A DNA stretch of 64,000 bases, from positions 89,814 to 153,813 of the forward strand of contig NZ_NPJJ01000033.1 of NCBI RefSeq assembly GCF_002251385.1, written 5' to 3'. The translations under genes were made by a program, and so were the position numbers. Below the pieces are notes generated by a model that saw only the letters and a list, made by a program, of their open reading frames with translations, searched no databases and had not been told where the DNA came from. How positions within the stretch are numbered: position 1 is the first letter of the stretch; every line of letters begins with the position of its first letter. This document shows positions 1-9,557 of the stretch, in pieces. Source of the stretch: Prevotella sp. P5-108 (GTDB taxonomy: Bacteria > Bacteroidota > Bacteroidia > Bacteroidales > Bacteroidaceae).

Positions 1-1515
1 CTCAAGGGGTATTACCAGCGGGCGCTGACATGGGTATTGGGCCACACCCGATGGGTGATAGGCTCTACCGCCGTGCTGCTGGTGGCGGCTCTTGCCACAT
101 TCTTCTCTTTAGGTAGCAGCTTCCTGCCCAAGTTCAATGAGGGCTCGTTTACCATCAACATATCTTCGCTCCCGGGCATCTCGCTCGAAGAGAGCGACTC
201 CATAGGCGCACGGGCGGAGAGGCTCCTGCTGCAGGTGCCCGAGATAACCACCGTGGCACGCAAGACAGGCCGCGCCGAGCTCGACGAGCATGCACTGGGC
301 GTCAACGTGAGCGAGATAGAAGCTCCGTTCAAGCTCAAAGACCGCGGGCACGAAGAGGTACAGAACGACGTGAGGCAGCGCCTGTCGGTGCTGGCGGGCG
401 CCAACATCGAGATAGGTCAGCCCATATCCCACCGCATCGACGCCATGCTGTCGGGCACGCAGGCAAGCATAGCCATCAAGCTCTTTGGCAGCGACCTGAA
501 CAAGATGTACACCATAGGCAACCAGATCAAGAAGGCCTGCAAGGACATCGACGGCATCACCGACCTCAACGTGGAACAGCAGATAGAGCGTCCGGAACTC
601 AAGATAGTGCCACGGCGCGAACTGCTGGCACGCAACGGCATCACGCTGCCCGAGTTCAACGAGTTTCTGGCTGTCAATCTGGCGGGCGAGACCGTATCGC
701 AGGTGTACGAGGCGGGCAGAGCGTTCAACCTGGTGGTCAAGGCCGCCAACTACAACGAGATAAGCGACCTGATCATCGACACGCAGGACGGACGCAAGGT
801 GCCTCTGTCCGATGTGGCCGACATCATATCGAGCGCCGGCCCCAACACCATCAACCGCGAGAACACCCAGCGCAAGATAGTCATCTCTGCCAACACCACC
901 GGCAGGGCACTGAGCGACGTGGTGGCCGACATCAAGACTGCGGTAGACAACAATATCCAGTTGCCCGAGGGCTATCATATAGAGTATGGTGGACAGTTTG
1001 AGAGCCAGGAGCATGCTTCACGGGTGCTCTATCTCACCTGCACGATAGCCATCGCCATCATCTTCCTGCTGCTGTTCATGCAGTTCCGCAGCACGATGGA
1101 GGCCGGTGTGATACTGCTCAATCTGCCACTGGCGCTCATCGGCGGCATCTTTGCCATCATCTTCACCACCGGCGAGGTGAGCATTCCCGCCATCATCGGC
1201 TTCATCTCGCTTTTCGGCATCGCCACGCGCAACGGCATGCTGCTCATCACCGAGTACAAGCGGCTGCGCACCGAAGAGGGCAAGACCGTGAAGGAAGCCA
1301 TCATCGAAGGCTCGCTCTCACGACTCAACCCCATACTCATGACAGCCCTCACCTCGGCGCTGGCTCTGGTGCCGCTGGCTCTCGGCGGCGACCTGCCCGG
1401 CAACGAAATACAGTCGCCCATGGCCAAGGTGATACTGGGCGGACTCATCAGTTCGACATTACTCAACGCATTTATCATACCTATCATTTATGAAAAGATA
1501 TCTCATCGCTATTAG
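1..1515 (+). CDS. CusA/CzcA-type heavy-metal RND efflux pump, C-terminal 504 residues (5' end outside window)
   Basis: The frame is open from base 1, so the gene starts upstream of the window. The visible part is the second half of an inner-membrane RND proton antiporter. It has a transmembrane helix near residues 17-37, a large periplasmic pore/docking region, and a block of five helices from about residue 345 to the end. The sequence TGRAELDEHALGV and the segment FGIATRNGMLL are typical of the heavy-metal (CusA/CzcA) subfamily, which exports metal cations such as Cu/Ag or Zn/Co/Cd with an adaptor and an outer membrane factor. The TolC-like gene begins inside its 3' end, so the two are translationally linked. 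The adaptor is presumably upstream. The metal cannot be read from this fragment. Confidence 0.93.
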   Translation, partial: LKGYYQRALTWVLGHTRWVIGSTAVLLVAALATFFSLGSSFLPKFNEGSFTINISSLPGISLEESDSIGARAERLLLQVPEITTVARKTGRAELDEHALGVNVSEIEAPFKLKDRGHEEVQNDVRQRLSVLAGANIEIGQPISHRIDAMLSGTQASIAIKLFGSDLNKMYTIGNQIKKACKDIDGITDLNVEQQIERPELKIVPRRELLARNGITLPEFNEFLAVNLAGETVSQVYEAGRAFNLVVKAANYNEISDLIIDTQDGRKVPLSDVADIISSAGPNTINRENTQRKIVISANTTGRALSDVVADIKTAVDNNIQLPEGYHIEYGGQFESQEHASRVLYLTCTIAIAIIFLLLFMQFRSTMEAGVILLNLPLALIGGIFAIIFTTGEVSIPAIIGFISLFGIATRNGMLLITEYKRLRTEEGKTVKEAIIEGSLSRLNPILMTALTSALALVPLALGGDLPGNEIQSPMAKVILGGLISSTLLNAFIIPIIYEKISHRY

Positions 1516-2671
1516 CGCCATGCTCGCTACGCTGACGGCAGCAGCCACCGGCACAGACAGCATCGGCGACATACTCAGGCAGATAGCCGCCAACAACCTG
1601 ACGCTCAAGGCGCAGGCACACGAAAGCGAGGCCGACGTGCTGGACATCAAGGCCGACAACGCGCTGGGCGGCCCATCGGTCGAATACAGCCCTTTCTTCA
1701 AGAAGGGATATTCGGGCGTGGTCGAGAGCGAGCTCGTGGTCAGCCAGGAAATCAAGTTTCCTACCAAGTACAAGGATTGCAGCCGGCTCGCAGGCATGCA
1801 GAGGAATGCCGGCCAGCAGCAGCTGCTCAAGCAGAGAAGGGACATTCTGCTCGAAGCCGAGCTGATTTGCCTGGACATCATACGCCTCAACCAGACGCTC
1901 AGTATGCTCAACCAGCGCCTCACGAGCAGTGAGCAGCTGCGCAGTATGTACGAGCAGCGTATGGAGGTGGGCGACGCCAACATCCTGGAGCTCAACAAGG
2001 TGAAACTCGACGTCATGGAGGTGAAAGCCCTGGTGACCGAAGCGCGCAACGAGCGCATACTGCTGCTCCAGCAGCTCCAGCAGCTCAACGGCGGACAGGC
2101 CATAGAGGTCAACATGACCACCATGCCTGAGTTTGCAGCCATCACAGACTACAAGTCGTTTGAAGCGCTGGCGCTGGCCAACGACGCCGACATCAAGACA
2201 GCCGAAGCCTCACTCAAGACTGCCGAGATGGACATGAAGATACAGAAGAGCGAGTGGCTGCCCAACCTCACGGTGGGCTACCGCAGGAACACCGAGGAGG
2301 GAGAGCCTGTCAACGGAATGATGGTGGGCATGAGCTTCCCGCTCTACAGCAACAGCAAGAAAATCAAGGCTGCCCGTGAGCGCAAGCAGAGTGCCGAGAT
2401 ACAGGTGATGCAGTCGCGCCGGGAAGCCGAGGCCTCTATCAGGTCGCGCTACCAGCAGCTCAAGGGGCTGCAGCAGGTGCTCGACCACAGCGATGTCAAA
2501 ATGATGAACGAGAGTATCGCCCTCTTTGCCAAAGCGCTGAAGCAGGGAGAAATCACCGCGCTGGTCTACTACGAGGAAATCAACAATATCTATCAGAAAC
2601 TGCAACGCCACATCGACCTGCACTGCCAGAGCACCAAACTCCTGGCCGAACTGCACAAGAACGAGTTGTAA
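1490..2671 (+). CDS. TolC-family outer membrane factor of the metal efflux system (CusC/CzcC-like)
   Basis: This 393-residue protein has a cleavable signal (residues 1-20) followed by two long helical, glutamine-rich repeats typical of outer membrane efflux proteins. The segments around VSQEIKFPTKYKD and MSFPLYSNSKKIKAARERK mark the ends of the two repeats. It should trimerise into an outer membrane/periplasmic channel for the adjacent RND pump. Its ATG overlaps the end of the pump gene by 26 bp, so co-translation is likely. It is a little shorter than E. coli TolC, as usual for CusC/CzcC-like members in Bacteroidota. A hairpin terminator follows. Confidence 0.9.
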   Translation: MKRYLIAISAMLATLTAAATGTDSIGDILRQIAANNLTLKAQAHESEADVLDIKADNALGGPSVEYSPFFKKGYSGVVESELVVSQEIKFPTKYKDCSRLAGMQRNAGQQQLLKQRRDILLEAELICLDIIRLNQTLSMLNQRLTSSEQLRSMYEQRMEVGDANILELNKVKLDVMEVKALVTEARNERILLLQQLQQLNGGQAIEVNMTTMPEFAAITDYKSFEALALANDADIKTAEASLKTAEMDMKIQKSEWLPNLTVGYRRNTEEGEPVNGMMVGMSFPLYSNSKKIKAARERKQSAEIQVMQSRREAEASIRSRYQQLKGLQQVLDHSDVKMMNESIALFAKALKQGEITALVYYEEINNIYQKLQRHIDLHCQSTKLLAELHKNEL

Positions 2672-2694
2672 CACGCCAGACACCACTATCGCCA

Positions 2695-2741
2695 CAGCGG
2701 CTGCCGTCATCTGTAGAGTAGAGACGGCAGCCGCTGTTTGG
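2695..2741 (+). terminator. Hairpin terminator after the efflux operon
   Basis: A perfect 14-bp inverted repeat (2695-2708 with 2723-2736) with a 14-nt loop is followed by TTT. It lies 24 nt after the TolC-like stop. The T tract is short. Confidence 0.65.
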
Positions 2742-2837
2742 TTTACTGGGGTGCAGGGGCCAATGATACAGGTCAATAAGACACCATGAAAACGAAGAAA
2801 GACACCGCGCCAGCACCGATGTGTGGACAAAAGATGA

Positions 2838-2845
2838 TACCTTTG
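2838..2845 (+). promoter_or_regulatory. Bacteroidota -7 box TACCTTTG before the SulP gene
   Basis: TACCTTTG followed by CAG matches TAnnTTTG and lies 50 nt before the chosen ATG at 2896. This argues against the in-frame GTG at 2821 as the start, since that codon lies upstream of the promoter box. No clear TTG is seen at -33. Confidence 0.6.
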
Positions 2846-2895
2846 CAGTCGTTTTTAAGGACACTTACATTATTACCGTTTTAGCAACAACACTT

Positions 2896-4572
2896 ATGCA
2901 AGTATTTACGTACAAACCCAAACTGGTTTCTACCCTGAAACACTATAACCGTAGTAAATTTATGCAAGACCTCATGGCTGGCATCATCGTGGGCATCGTA
3001 GCCCTGCCGTTGGCCATCGCCTTTGGTATCGCTTCGGGCGTAACGCCCGAGAAGGGCATCATCACTGCCATCGTGGCAGGCTTCATGGTATCGGTCTTCG
3101 GCGGAAGCCGCGTGCAGATAGGCGGACCTACAGGTGCATTCATTATCATCATCTACGGCATCATACAGCAATACGGCATACAGGGACTCACCATCGCTAC
3201 ACTTATGGCAGGCGTGTTCCTGATACTCTTCGGCGTACTCCGCTTGGGTACCATCATCAAGTATATACCCTATCCTATCGTGGTGGGATTTACGAGCGGT
3301 ATCGCCGTAACCATCTTTACCACCCAAATCAAGGACTTGTTGGGTCTGACTATGGCGACGGTACCTTCTGACTTCACCGAGAAGTGGATAGCCTACTTCC
3401 ACGACATCAGCACGATAGACTGGTGGACGGCGATGGTGGGCATAGTGAGCATCGTGATTATCACGCTCACGCCCCGATTCAGCAAGAAGATTCCCGGCTC
3501 GCTGGTGGCTATCATCGTGATGACTCTGGCAGCTCTGATACTCAAGCAGTTTTATGGCGTGACAAGCATAGAGACCATAGGCGACCGCTTCTCTATCAAC
3601 AGCGAACTGCCCAGCGCCACCGTGCCCGCCCTGTCGTGGGATATCATCAAGAGCCTGGTGTCGCCGGCGCTTACCATTGCCATCCTCGGCGCCATAGAGA
3701 GTCTGCTCTCTGCCACGGTGGCCGACGGTGTGATAGGCCATCACCATGACTCCAATACCGAGCTCATCGGACAGGGTCTGGCCAACCTCGCCTCGCCCCT
3801 CTTCGGCGGCATCCCTGCCACCGGAGCCATAGCCCGCACCATGACCAATATCAACAACGGCGGCCGCACCCCTGTAGCCGGCATCATCCATGCGGTGGTG
3901 TTGCTGCTCATCTTCCTCTTCCTCATGCCGCTGGCGCAGTATATCCCCATGGCGTGTCTGGCAGGCGTGCTGGTGGTGGTGTCGTACGGCATGAGCGGCT
4001 GGCGCTCGTTTGCCATGCTGATGAAGAACCCCAAGAGCGATGTCAGCGTGCTGCTTATCACCTTTATCCTGACCATACTCTTCGACCTGACCATAGCCAT
4101 CGAGGTGGGCCTCATCATCGCCTGTCTGCTCTTCATGAAGCGTATGGCTGAGACCAGCGATGTCAAGGTAATCATGGACGAGATAGACCTGACCGACGAG
4201 ACCGACGTGAGACTGGAGAACAACGAGCACCTCACCATCCCCACCGGCGTGGAGGTGTACGAAATCAACGGCCCCTACTTCTTCGGTGCCGGCAACAAGT
4301 TTGAGGAAATCATGGCCAACTTCGGCGACCGCCCCAAGGTGCGCATCATCCGTATGCGTAAGGTGCCGTTTGTCGACTCTACCGGCATACACAACCTCAC
4401 CAATCTGTGTATGATGAGCCGCAAGGAGGGCATACAGATTGTGCTGTCGGGAGTGACTCCCAAGGTAGAACAGGTGCTCGAGCACGCAGGCTTCTACCAG
4501 ATTGTGGGCAAAGAGAACATCTGCAGCCACATCAACCTGGCTCTGGAGCGTGCCAAGGAAATCATAAGATAA
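2896..4572 (+). CDS. SulP-family inorganic anion permease with STAS domain
   Basis: The 558-residue protein has the SulP membrane core (about residues 25-420, with many helices, and the segments IVGIVALPLAIAFGIASG and GGPTGAFI) followed by a cytoplasmic STAS domain (about 440-555, with VPFVDSTGIHNL). SulP proteins move sulfate, bicarbonate, dicarboxylates or other anions across the inner membrane, often with Na+ or H+. The substrate cannot be told from sequence. No carbonic anhydrase domain or neighbour is present, so a bicarbonate role is not specially favoured. The start is the ATG at 2896, because an upstream in-frame GTG precedes the promoter box. Confidence 0.92.
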   Translation: MQVFTYKPKLVSTLKHYNRSKFMQDLMAGIIVGIVALPLAIAFGIASGVTPEKGIITAIVAGFMVSVFGGSRVQIGGPTGAFIIIIYGIIQQYGIQGLTIATLMAGVFLILFGVLRLGTIIKYIPYPIVVGFTSGIAVTIFTTQIKDLLGLTMATVPSDFTEKWIAYFHDISTIDWWTAMVGIVSIVIITLTPRFSKKIPGSLVAIIVMTLAALILKQFYGVTSIETIGDRFSINSELPSATVPALSWDIIKSLVSPALTIAILGAIESLLSATVADGVIGHHHDSNTELIGQGLANLASPLFGGIPATGAIARTMTNINNGGRTPVAGIIHAVVLLLIFLFLMPLAQYIPMACLAGVLVVVSYGMSGWRSFAMLMKNPKSDVSVLLITFILTILFDLTIAIEVGLIIACLLFMKRMAETSDVKVIMDEIDLTDETDVRLENNEHLTIPTGVEVYEINGPYFFGAGNKFEEIMANFGDRPKVRIIRMRKVPFVDSTGIHNLTNLCMMSRKEGIQIVLSGVTPKVEQVLEHAGFYQIVGKENICSHINLALERAKEIIR

Positions 4573-4619
4573 ACCGCCATCGCCCCCTGCTGGCGGGCGA
4601 CCCACGCGCGTATATATAA

Positions 4620-4663
4620 TAAGGTAAGGACTTGGAGTGTGACTGCTCCAAGTCCTTACCTTA
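4620..4663. terminator. Bidirectional hairpin terminator between the convergent SulP and hybrid-regulator genes
   Basis: A perfect 18-bp inverted repeat (4620-4637 with 4646-4663) and an 8-nt loop lie between two convergent genes, with AT-rich flanks on both sides. Confidence 0.75.
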
Positions 4664-4705
4664 ATTATATATATAGACACCAGAAGGCTGCCGCAGGATA
4701 AAGGA

Positions 4706-7546
4706 CTAAGGCTTCAGCCACTCGTCCTTGTACTGCTTGGGCGTCTTGTTCATGCTCTTTCTGAATACCATGATGAAGTAGGCGGTGTCGCTGTATCCGC
4801 ACGCCTCTGCCACCTGAGCCACCGTCATGTCGGCGGTCTGCAGGAGTTCGCAAGCCTTTCGGATACGGCGCGAGGTGATATATGCCGCCGAGGTGAGGCC
4901 CGTATGCTGCTTGACCTTACGCGTGAAGGTGGCACGGGTGACCCCGAAGCGAGCCGCCAGGTCGGCGAGGTCTATGTCGCCTTCACCGATACGGCTGTCT
5001 ACATACTGCTGCACCTCGTCGATGAAGTCGGGAGTGCGGTCGGTGGTCTCTGCCTGTCCGTCGGCATCGTCGACAACCGGTACGGAGCCAGCATACTTGT
5101 CGCGCAGCATACGGCGCTGCTGGAGCAGTAGACTTACGCGCACCAGGAGTTCGTCGGCACGGAACGGCTTGAGCAGATAGGCGTCGGCACCAGCCTGAAA
5201 ACCCTTCATGCGACCCCGCACCGAAGAGTCTGACGACACCATGACGATGGGGATATGACAGGTAGCAGCCTGCGCACGCACACCCTCGCAGAGCTGATAG
5301 CCATCAACGACGGGCAACACGCCGTCGGTGATAATCAGGTCGGGCGCGGCAATTCTGATTTTATGCAGACCGTCTTCACCATTGGAGGCAAAGAACACCT
5401 TGTACTGATTCTTCAGCTGGTCGGCAACGTAGCGAGCCACCTGTGCCGACTCTTCGACGATGAGTATGCGTGGCTTGTTGTCGGCATCGGCTTCGACGAC
5501 AGGGGGCATGTCGGCATCGGCAGGAGATAGAGCGGCAGGAGTGTGGAGGGTCTTCTGCTCGGTGAGGCGAGGATAGTCGTGGTCGCCATGACGCAGGGGG
5601 ATGGTGATGATGAACTGGGCATACTCGCCCAGCTTGCTCTTCAACTTGATATCGCCACCCATAGCTCGTATGGCAGCCTGCACCGCCTGGATATTCAGCC
5701 CCACATGCATATAGATTTCAGAGGTATTCTTGCTGTCATAGGGCTTGAGCAGGTCTTTGACTACCTCGGGCGACATACCCTGGCCGCGGTCTTTGAGTTC
5801 GAGCCTGAGCATGCGCCTCTCGATAGACATGCTGATATAGAGGTCGGACTGGTTGTAGGCATGGTGCAACATATCGGTCAGCAGATTGCCAAGAATCTTG
5901 TCGACATAATCGGGCACGAAGTCGGCCTCTATCTTGTTGCGCTTGGAGGTCACCACAAGACGTATCTGGCGCTTCGCGGCCTCATGGCGATAGGCTTCGA
6001 CCAGCATGCGTACATATCCCACGATGTCGTCGTGACACCACTGTGCCTCGTCGACGGGTCTGATGCTGATATTGGTGATGTCCACCACACTGTCTACCAG
6101 ATGGAGCAGACGACGAGAGGCCTCCTGAAGCTGCGACACCTCGTCGCGTATCTGCTGGTTGTCGGTCTGCGACTCTATGGAGTTGCCCGCCGACTGGATG
6201 ATGGTCACCGGTGTGCGCAGTTCGTGCGAGATATTGGCGAAGAAGCGCACACGGGCGTCGCGGAACTCCCTGTAGGCGGCAAGCGTGCGGGTGCGGATGC
6301 GCAGGAGGTAATAGGAGAACGCCAAGAGGACTATCATACCTACCATGATGAGCGTAAACACGAGCCATCCACTCTCCTGCTGCTTGCGCATACGGTCCAT
6401 ATCCTTGCGCACATAGTTGAGCTTGCGCGTATTGTCGGCCATGAGCTCGTCTATCTGCACATTCTGGATATCACCCAGTTTCTCCAGGTTCATCACCGTG
6501 TCGTTCCAGTTCTTGTAGTCGACATAGGCAGCGAGGGCTTTGGCTGTATTGCCCGACTTGCGATAAATCTGATAATAGAGCAGGGCTATCTGCGAGCGGT
6601 CGCCAGGCGAGTTGATTTCGTCGGCGGTCATCTTGGCCTCCTGCAGATACTCGATGGCGGTGGCGGTCATCTGTCGCTTGATGTAGACACGCGCAAGGCT
6701 TATGCAGGACCGCAGGCGGAGATAGCGGTCGGAGTGGGCCATCAGGGTAATATAAGCCTTGTCGTACTCGGCAGTGGCCTTGGCATAGTCGCCCCTATCC
6801 TCGTAGAGGCCGCCATACTCGATACGAATGAGCGCCATACCCACCTCGTCGTTAATGAGCTGTTTCTGCTCCATGGATTTCTGGAAATAGAACTGGGCAG
6901 AGTCGAGGTTGTTCTGGGCTCTGAACACTCTGCCGATATCAGAATAGTTGAGCGCCATACCAAAAGCGCTGCCCAACTTGATTTCGCCGGCAAGCGAGCG
7001 CCTGAAGTAGTCGAGGGCTGCCTTGTAGTTGCGGATGGTATAATAGATTTTTCCCAGACCGTTGAGTATCTTCAGCTGACTCTTGAAGGCCGCGGCAGTG
7101 GTGTCGCTCCACTGCTGGCAGTAGCCCAGACCAAGAGTCATGCTGCTGGTGGCAAGGTACATGGCACCCAGACGGCGGTAGTTGGTACCCAGTTCGTTGA
7201 GGGTATTGACAATTTCCATCGTGTCGCAGATACTATCGGCTACAGCCAGGCCCTGCTTGTGGGCAAGGATGGCGCGACCGAACTGGTTGTCTACACGATA
7301 TGCCCTACCTAACCGCCGCAGCACGATAGACTCGCCCATACGGTTGCCCGACTGGCGGTAGACTTGGAGCCAGTGCTTCAGGTCGGTGGTGTCGGCCACC
7401 GCGTTCAACTTGCGTTCTATCTGTTTGTACTCAGGGGTATTGTATATAGGTACCGTTTTCTTGTCGCTACAGCCAGCAAGAAGCAGCAGTCCCAGAACCA
7501 CCGAGAGGTAATAGATGGGAAGATATGGATGCTTGATGGGTCTCAT
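4706..7546 (-). CDS. Hybrid two-component regulator: TPR sensor, histidine kinase, receiver and AraC domains
   Basis: The 946-residue single-chain signalling protein starts with a signal/anchor ending in a lipobox-like LLAGC (Cys26). It continues with tetratricopeptide repeats (about 60-370), a transmembrane helix near 395-417, a HisKA domain with SHELRTP (His about 441), an ATPase domain (about 510-620), a receiver with Asp in ITDGVLP (about 741) and a LLKPF lysine, and a C-terminal AraC DNA-binding domain (about 850-946). It resembles Bacteroides hybrid regulators but has TPRs instead of the usual beta-propeller sensor. The ATPase motifs look degenerate: the N-box reads LLTDMLHHA and the final glycine box is MHVGLNI, although DRGQGM is present. 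The ATG at 7546 is preferred because the -7 box lies upstream of it. Confidence 0.88.
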   Translation of the reverse strand: MRPIKHPYLPIYYLSVVLGLLLLAGCSDKKTVPIYNTPEYKQIERKLNAVADTTDLKHWLQVYRQSGNRMGESIVLRRLGRAYRVDNQFGRAILAHKQGLAVADSICDTMEIVNTLNELGTNYRRLGAMYLATSSMTLGLGYCQQWSDTTAAAFKSQLKILNGLGKIYYTIRNYKAALDYFRRSLAGEIKLGSAFGMALNYSDIGRVFRAQNNLDSAQFYFQKSMEQKQLINDEVGMALIRIEYGGLYEDRGDYAKATAEYDKAYITLMAHSDRYLRLRSCISLARVYIKRQMTATAIEYLQEAKMTADEINSPGDRSQIALLYYQIYRKSGNTAKALAAYVDYKNWNDTVMNLEKLGDIQNVQIDELMADNTRKLNYVRKDMDRMRKQQESGWLVFTLIMVGMIVLLAFSYYLLRIRTRTLAAYREFRDARVRFFANISHELRTPVTIIQSAGNSIESQTDNQQIRDEVSQLQEASRRLLHLVDSVVDITNISIRPVDEAQWCHDDIVGYVRMLVEAYRHEAAKRQIRLVVTSKRNKIEADFVPDYVDKILGNLLTDMLHHAYNQSDLYISMSIERRMLRLELKDRGQGMSPEVVKDLLKPYDSKNTSEIYMHVGLNIQAVQAAIRAMGGDIKLKSKLGEYAQFIITIPLRHGDHDYPRLTEQKTLHTPAALSPADADMPPVVEADADNKPRILIVEESAQVARYVADQLKNQYKVFFASNGEDGLHKIRIAAPDLIITDGVLPVVDGYQLCEGVRAQAATCHIPIVMVSSDSSVRGRMKGFQAGADAYLLKPFRADELLVRVSLLLQQRRMLRDKYAGSVPVVDDADGQAETTDRTPDFIDEVQQYVDSRIGEGDIDLADLAARFGVTRATFTRKVKQHTGLTSAAYITSRRIRKACELLQTADMTVAQVAEACGYSDTAYFIMVFRKSMNKTPKQYKDEWLKP

Positions 7547-7585
7547 ACTTTGCCGTGTTCTGTTCTCATTAATGCTAAGATGCCA

Positions 7586-7593
7586 CAAAATTA
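7586..7593 (-). promoter_or_regulatory. -7 box TAATTTTG for the hybrid regulator
   Basis: Read on the minus strand this is TAATTTTG, with TTG elements about 17-24 nt further upstream. It lies 40 nt before the ATG at 7546. Confidence 0.55.
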
Positions 7594-7660
7594 ATGAAAA
7601 CCAAGAACAAGGCAAAGCAAAAGAAATATTATTTTAGGTTTTGGCCGTCTATTGGGGGCT

Positions 7661-8938
7661 TTATCGGCGGTTTATATCGACTCTGACGCCCATGCTGAGA
7701 CCAAACTCGAAGGGCTTGTCGTTGTAGATGGTGCTGACGCCGCTGCCATTGTCGAAGTGGTAGGACACGCCGGGCTCGATATAGAGGCTCACGGCGCGGG
7801 TGGCACGATACTCGGCGCCGGCAGACAGCTGTACCGACAGCTGGGGACGGCTCATCTTGACATCTTCGTTGCGCTGCTGACCGGTATAGCTCACCGTGCG
7901 ACGGCCCTTGACCAGTTTCTCTACCTCGCCGCCAGCGGTGAGATAGACATTGACATGGCGGTTGCCCCATACATTGTAGCCCACAGCCACAGGCACGCCG
8001 ATGAAGTGGAGCTGCTGGTCGATGTCCTCGCCGCCCATCTCTATCTCTGACGAGTGATAGCTGTAGTTGACGCCGGTCTGCACGCTCCAACGGTCGTCGA
8101 GCGAGTAGCGCAGAGAGAGGCCTCCCTTGACGGGCAGCTTGTGATGGGTGCGGCCACCGCTCCTGCCCATAGGAAGCATGGGCACACGGCTGGGGTGGAT
8201 CATATCGCTGCTGCCATAGACGTCATTGTCCGCTAAAAAGCCACTGCCGGCAGGCAGTTCGGAAGGGATGACAGAGTTGCCTGACTGGGCGCCGCGCACG
8301 TAGGCGCCAATCGACATGGGATGGGAGCGGCGGGTGGATGGATAATGTATCACTCTGCGATCGGTCTTTCTGACGGTAGAGCCCGACGGGGAGACAGGCT
8401 TCGAGGTGGCAGCAGGCTTGGTGGCTGTCGGGCTGTCGGCATCGGTCGGGCGCTGCTCCATCACCTCACATTCGGGCTCGGGCTCTATATTATATATAGG
8501 TGTAATGGCGGCGGGCGTGGTATTGTCGGCGAGCATCACCTCCTTGACGGCGGTGGGGCTGAAGGTTGCCTTCCATCGGCGCACGGCAGCGACCAGTGAA
8601 CTGGGATCGCCAGCAGTCTGGGCGTCGGTGGCAGCGGCTACGGCAGAGGGCTGCACCGCATGGCTGGTGGGCAATGAGGCTGTCGGCGCCATCTCGGGAG
8701 CCGAGGGGGTAAACACAAATACGGCTACGACAACGGCTGCTGCCACCGCTGCCAGAGCTGCTATGCGCTGGGTCCACAAAGGCACTACAGGGGCTTTGCG
8801 CGAGGTGGCTGCCAGGGGCTTCAGCCCGCGGCGCTGCATCTCGGCCACGATATCATCATACAGTCCCTCAGGAACATCAGCCTCATAATGCTCCATCTTC
8901 TGCTGTATGCGATTAATCCATTTGTCGTTGGTAGTCAT
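7661..8938 (-). CDS. Anti-sigma-like membrane protein with C-terminal outer-membrane-type beta-barrel
   Basis: The 425-residue protein has three parts. A cytoplasmic N-terminus (1-55) contains VPEGLYDDIVAEM, followed by one hydrophobic helix (about 58-77). Next comes a long Ala/Pro/Thr/Ser-rich linker (about 80-260). The C-terminus (about 275-425) has alternating aromatic/polar strands such as SLRYSLDDRWSVQTGV and GLSMGVRVDINRR, typical of small outer membrane barrels of Bacteroidota. It overlaps the upstream ECF sigma gene by 4 bp, the usual arrangement for a sigma/anti-sigma pair. The VPEG..DD motif recurs in the partner of the second sigma locus at 23974. The anti-sigma role is inferred from context. 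Confidence 0.8.
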   Translation of the reverse strand: MTTNDKWINRIQQKMEHYEADVPEGLYDDIVAEMQRRGLKPLAATSRKAPVVPLWTQRIAALAAVAAAVVVAVFVFTPSAPEMAPTASLPTSHAVQPSAVAAATDAQTAGDPSSLVAAVRRWKATFSPTAVKEVMLADNTTPAAITPIYNIEPEPECEVMEQRPTDADSPTATKPAATSKPVSPSGSTVRKTDRRVIHYPSTRRSHPMSIGAYVRGAQSGNSVIPSELPAGSGFLADNDVYGSSDMIHPSRVPMLPMGRSGGRTHHKLPVKGGLSLRYSLDDRWSVQTGVNYSYHSSEIEMGGEDIDQQLHFIGVPVAVGYNVWGNRHVNVYLTAGGEVEKLVKGRRTVSYTGQQRNEDVKMSRPQLSVQLSAGAEYRATRAVSLYIEPGVSYHFDNGSGVSTIYNDKPFEFGLSMGVRVDINRR

Positions 8939-9492
8939 ATCTGTCTTTTATAGTCTTTTATCATTTGTGCGAGCATTGTGCGTGCCCGCTTGTACTGCGA
9001 CGCCGAGGTGTCGGGCTTGATGCCGAGCGCTGCGGCTATCTCCTTGTGGCTCTTGCCCTCGATGGCATAGAGGTTGAAGACGGTGCGATAGCCTACGGGC
9101 AGCCGTCTTATCATGTCCAGGATTTCGCCCTCGCTGAGTCCGGCGACATCGGGTTCGTCGGTGGTGTCATCGGCTATGTTCTCGACCTCTCCCATCATGG
9201 TTGTCGACGCTTGGGCACGCAGAAACATCAGCGCCTGGTTGATGGTGATGCGCGCCATCCATGCCTGGAGCGAGCCCCGGCCCTGATAGGTGAAGGAAGA
9301 GATATGGGTATAAATCTGGATGAGCGACTCCTGCAGCACATCTTTCTGGTCGTCGGCGTCGGTGATGTATCGGGCGCAGATACCGGCAAGCACGCCTGCA
9401 TAGGAATCGTACAGACGACGCATGGCCGAGGCATCGCCCCGGCCAAACAGTTGTATTATCTGTTGTTCGATATCTGCTTGATACAATCGCAT
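8935..9492 (-). CDS. ECF-type RNA polymerase sigma factor
   Basis: A 185-residue sigma-70 family factor with only regions 2 and 4. Region 2 includes DQKDVLQESLIQIYTHI and the aromatic segment around LQAWMARITINQALMFL. Region 4 includes LPVGYRTVFNLYAIEG and the helix-turn-helix SHKEIAAALGIKPDTSAS. It should direct transcription of an unknown regulon under control of the co-translated membrane protein that overlaps its end. An in-frame alternative start lies 9 codons upstream, but the ATG at 9492 fits normal family length. The NigD-like gene 65 bp upstream may share its transcript. Confidence 0.92.
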   Translation of the reverse strand: MRLYQADIEQQIIQLFGRGDASAMRRLYDSYAGVLAGICARYITDADDQKDVLQESLIQIYTHISSFTYQGRGSLQAWMARITINQALMFLRAQASTTMMGEVENIADDTTDEPDVAGLSEGEILDMIRRLPVGYRTVFNLYAIEGKSHKEIAAALGIKPDTSASQYKRARTMLAQMIKDYKRQI

Positions 9493-9557
9493 AGGATAGC
9501 ACGTCGCCCATGGGGCCACACCCGCTACGGGGCATGGCCTCGGGACTCAAAACACTG

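Noticed and set aside
2881..4680. Long minus-strand open frame opposite the SulP gene
   Set aside because: His/Asp/Gly-rich translation without domains, exactly antisense to a strong gene; a product of GC-rich codon use. The same applies to 5543-7312, 20917-22668, 43001-44866, 46853-48451, 28239-29861, 34078-35718 and 59472-60902.
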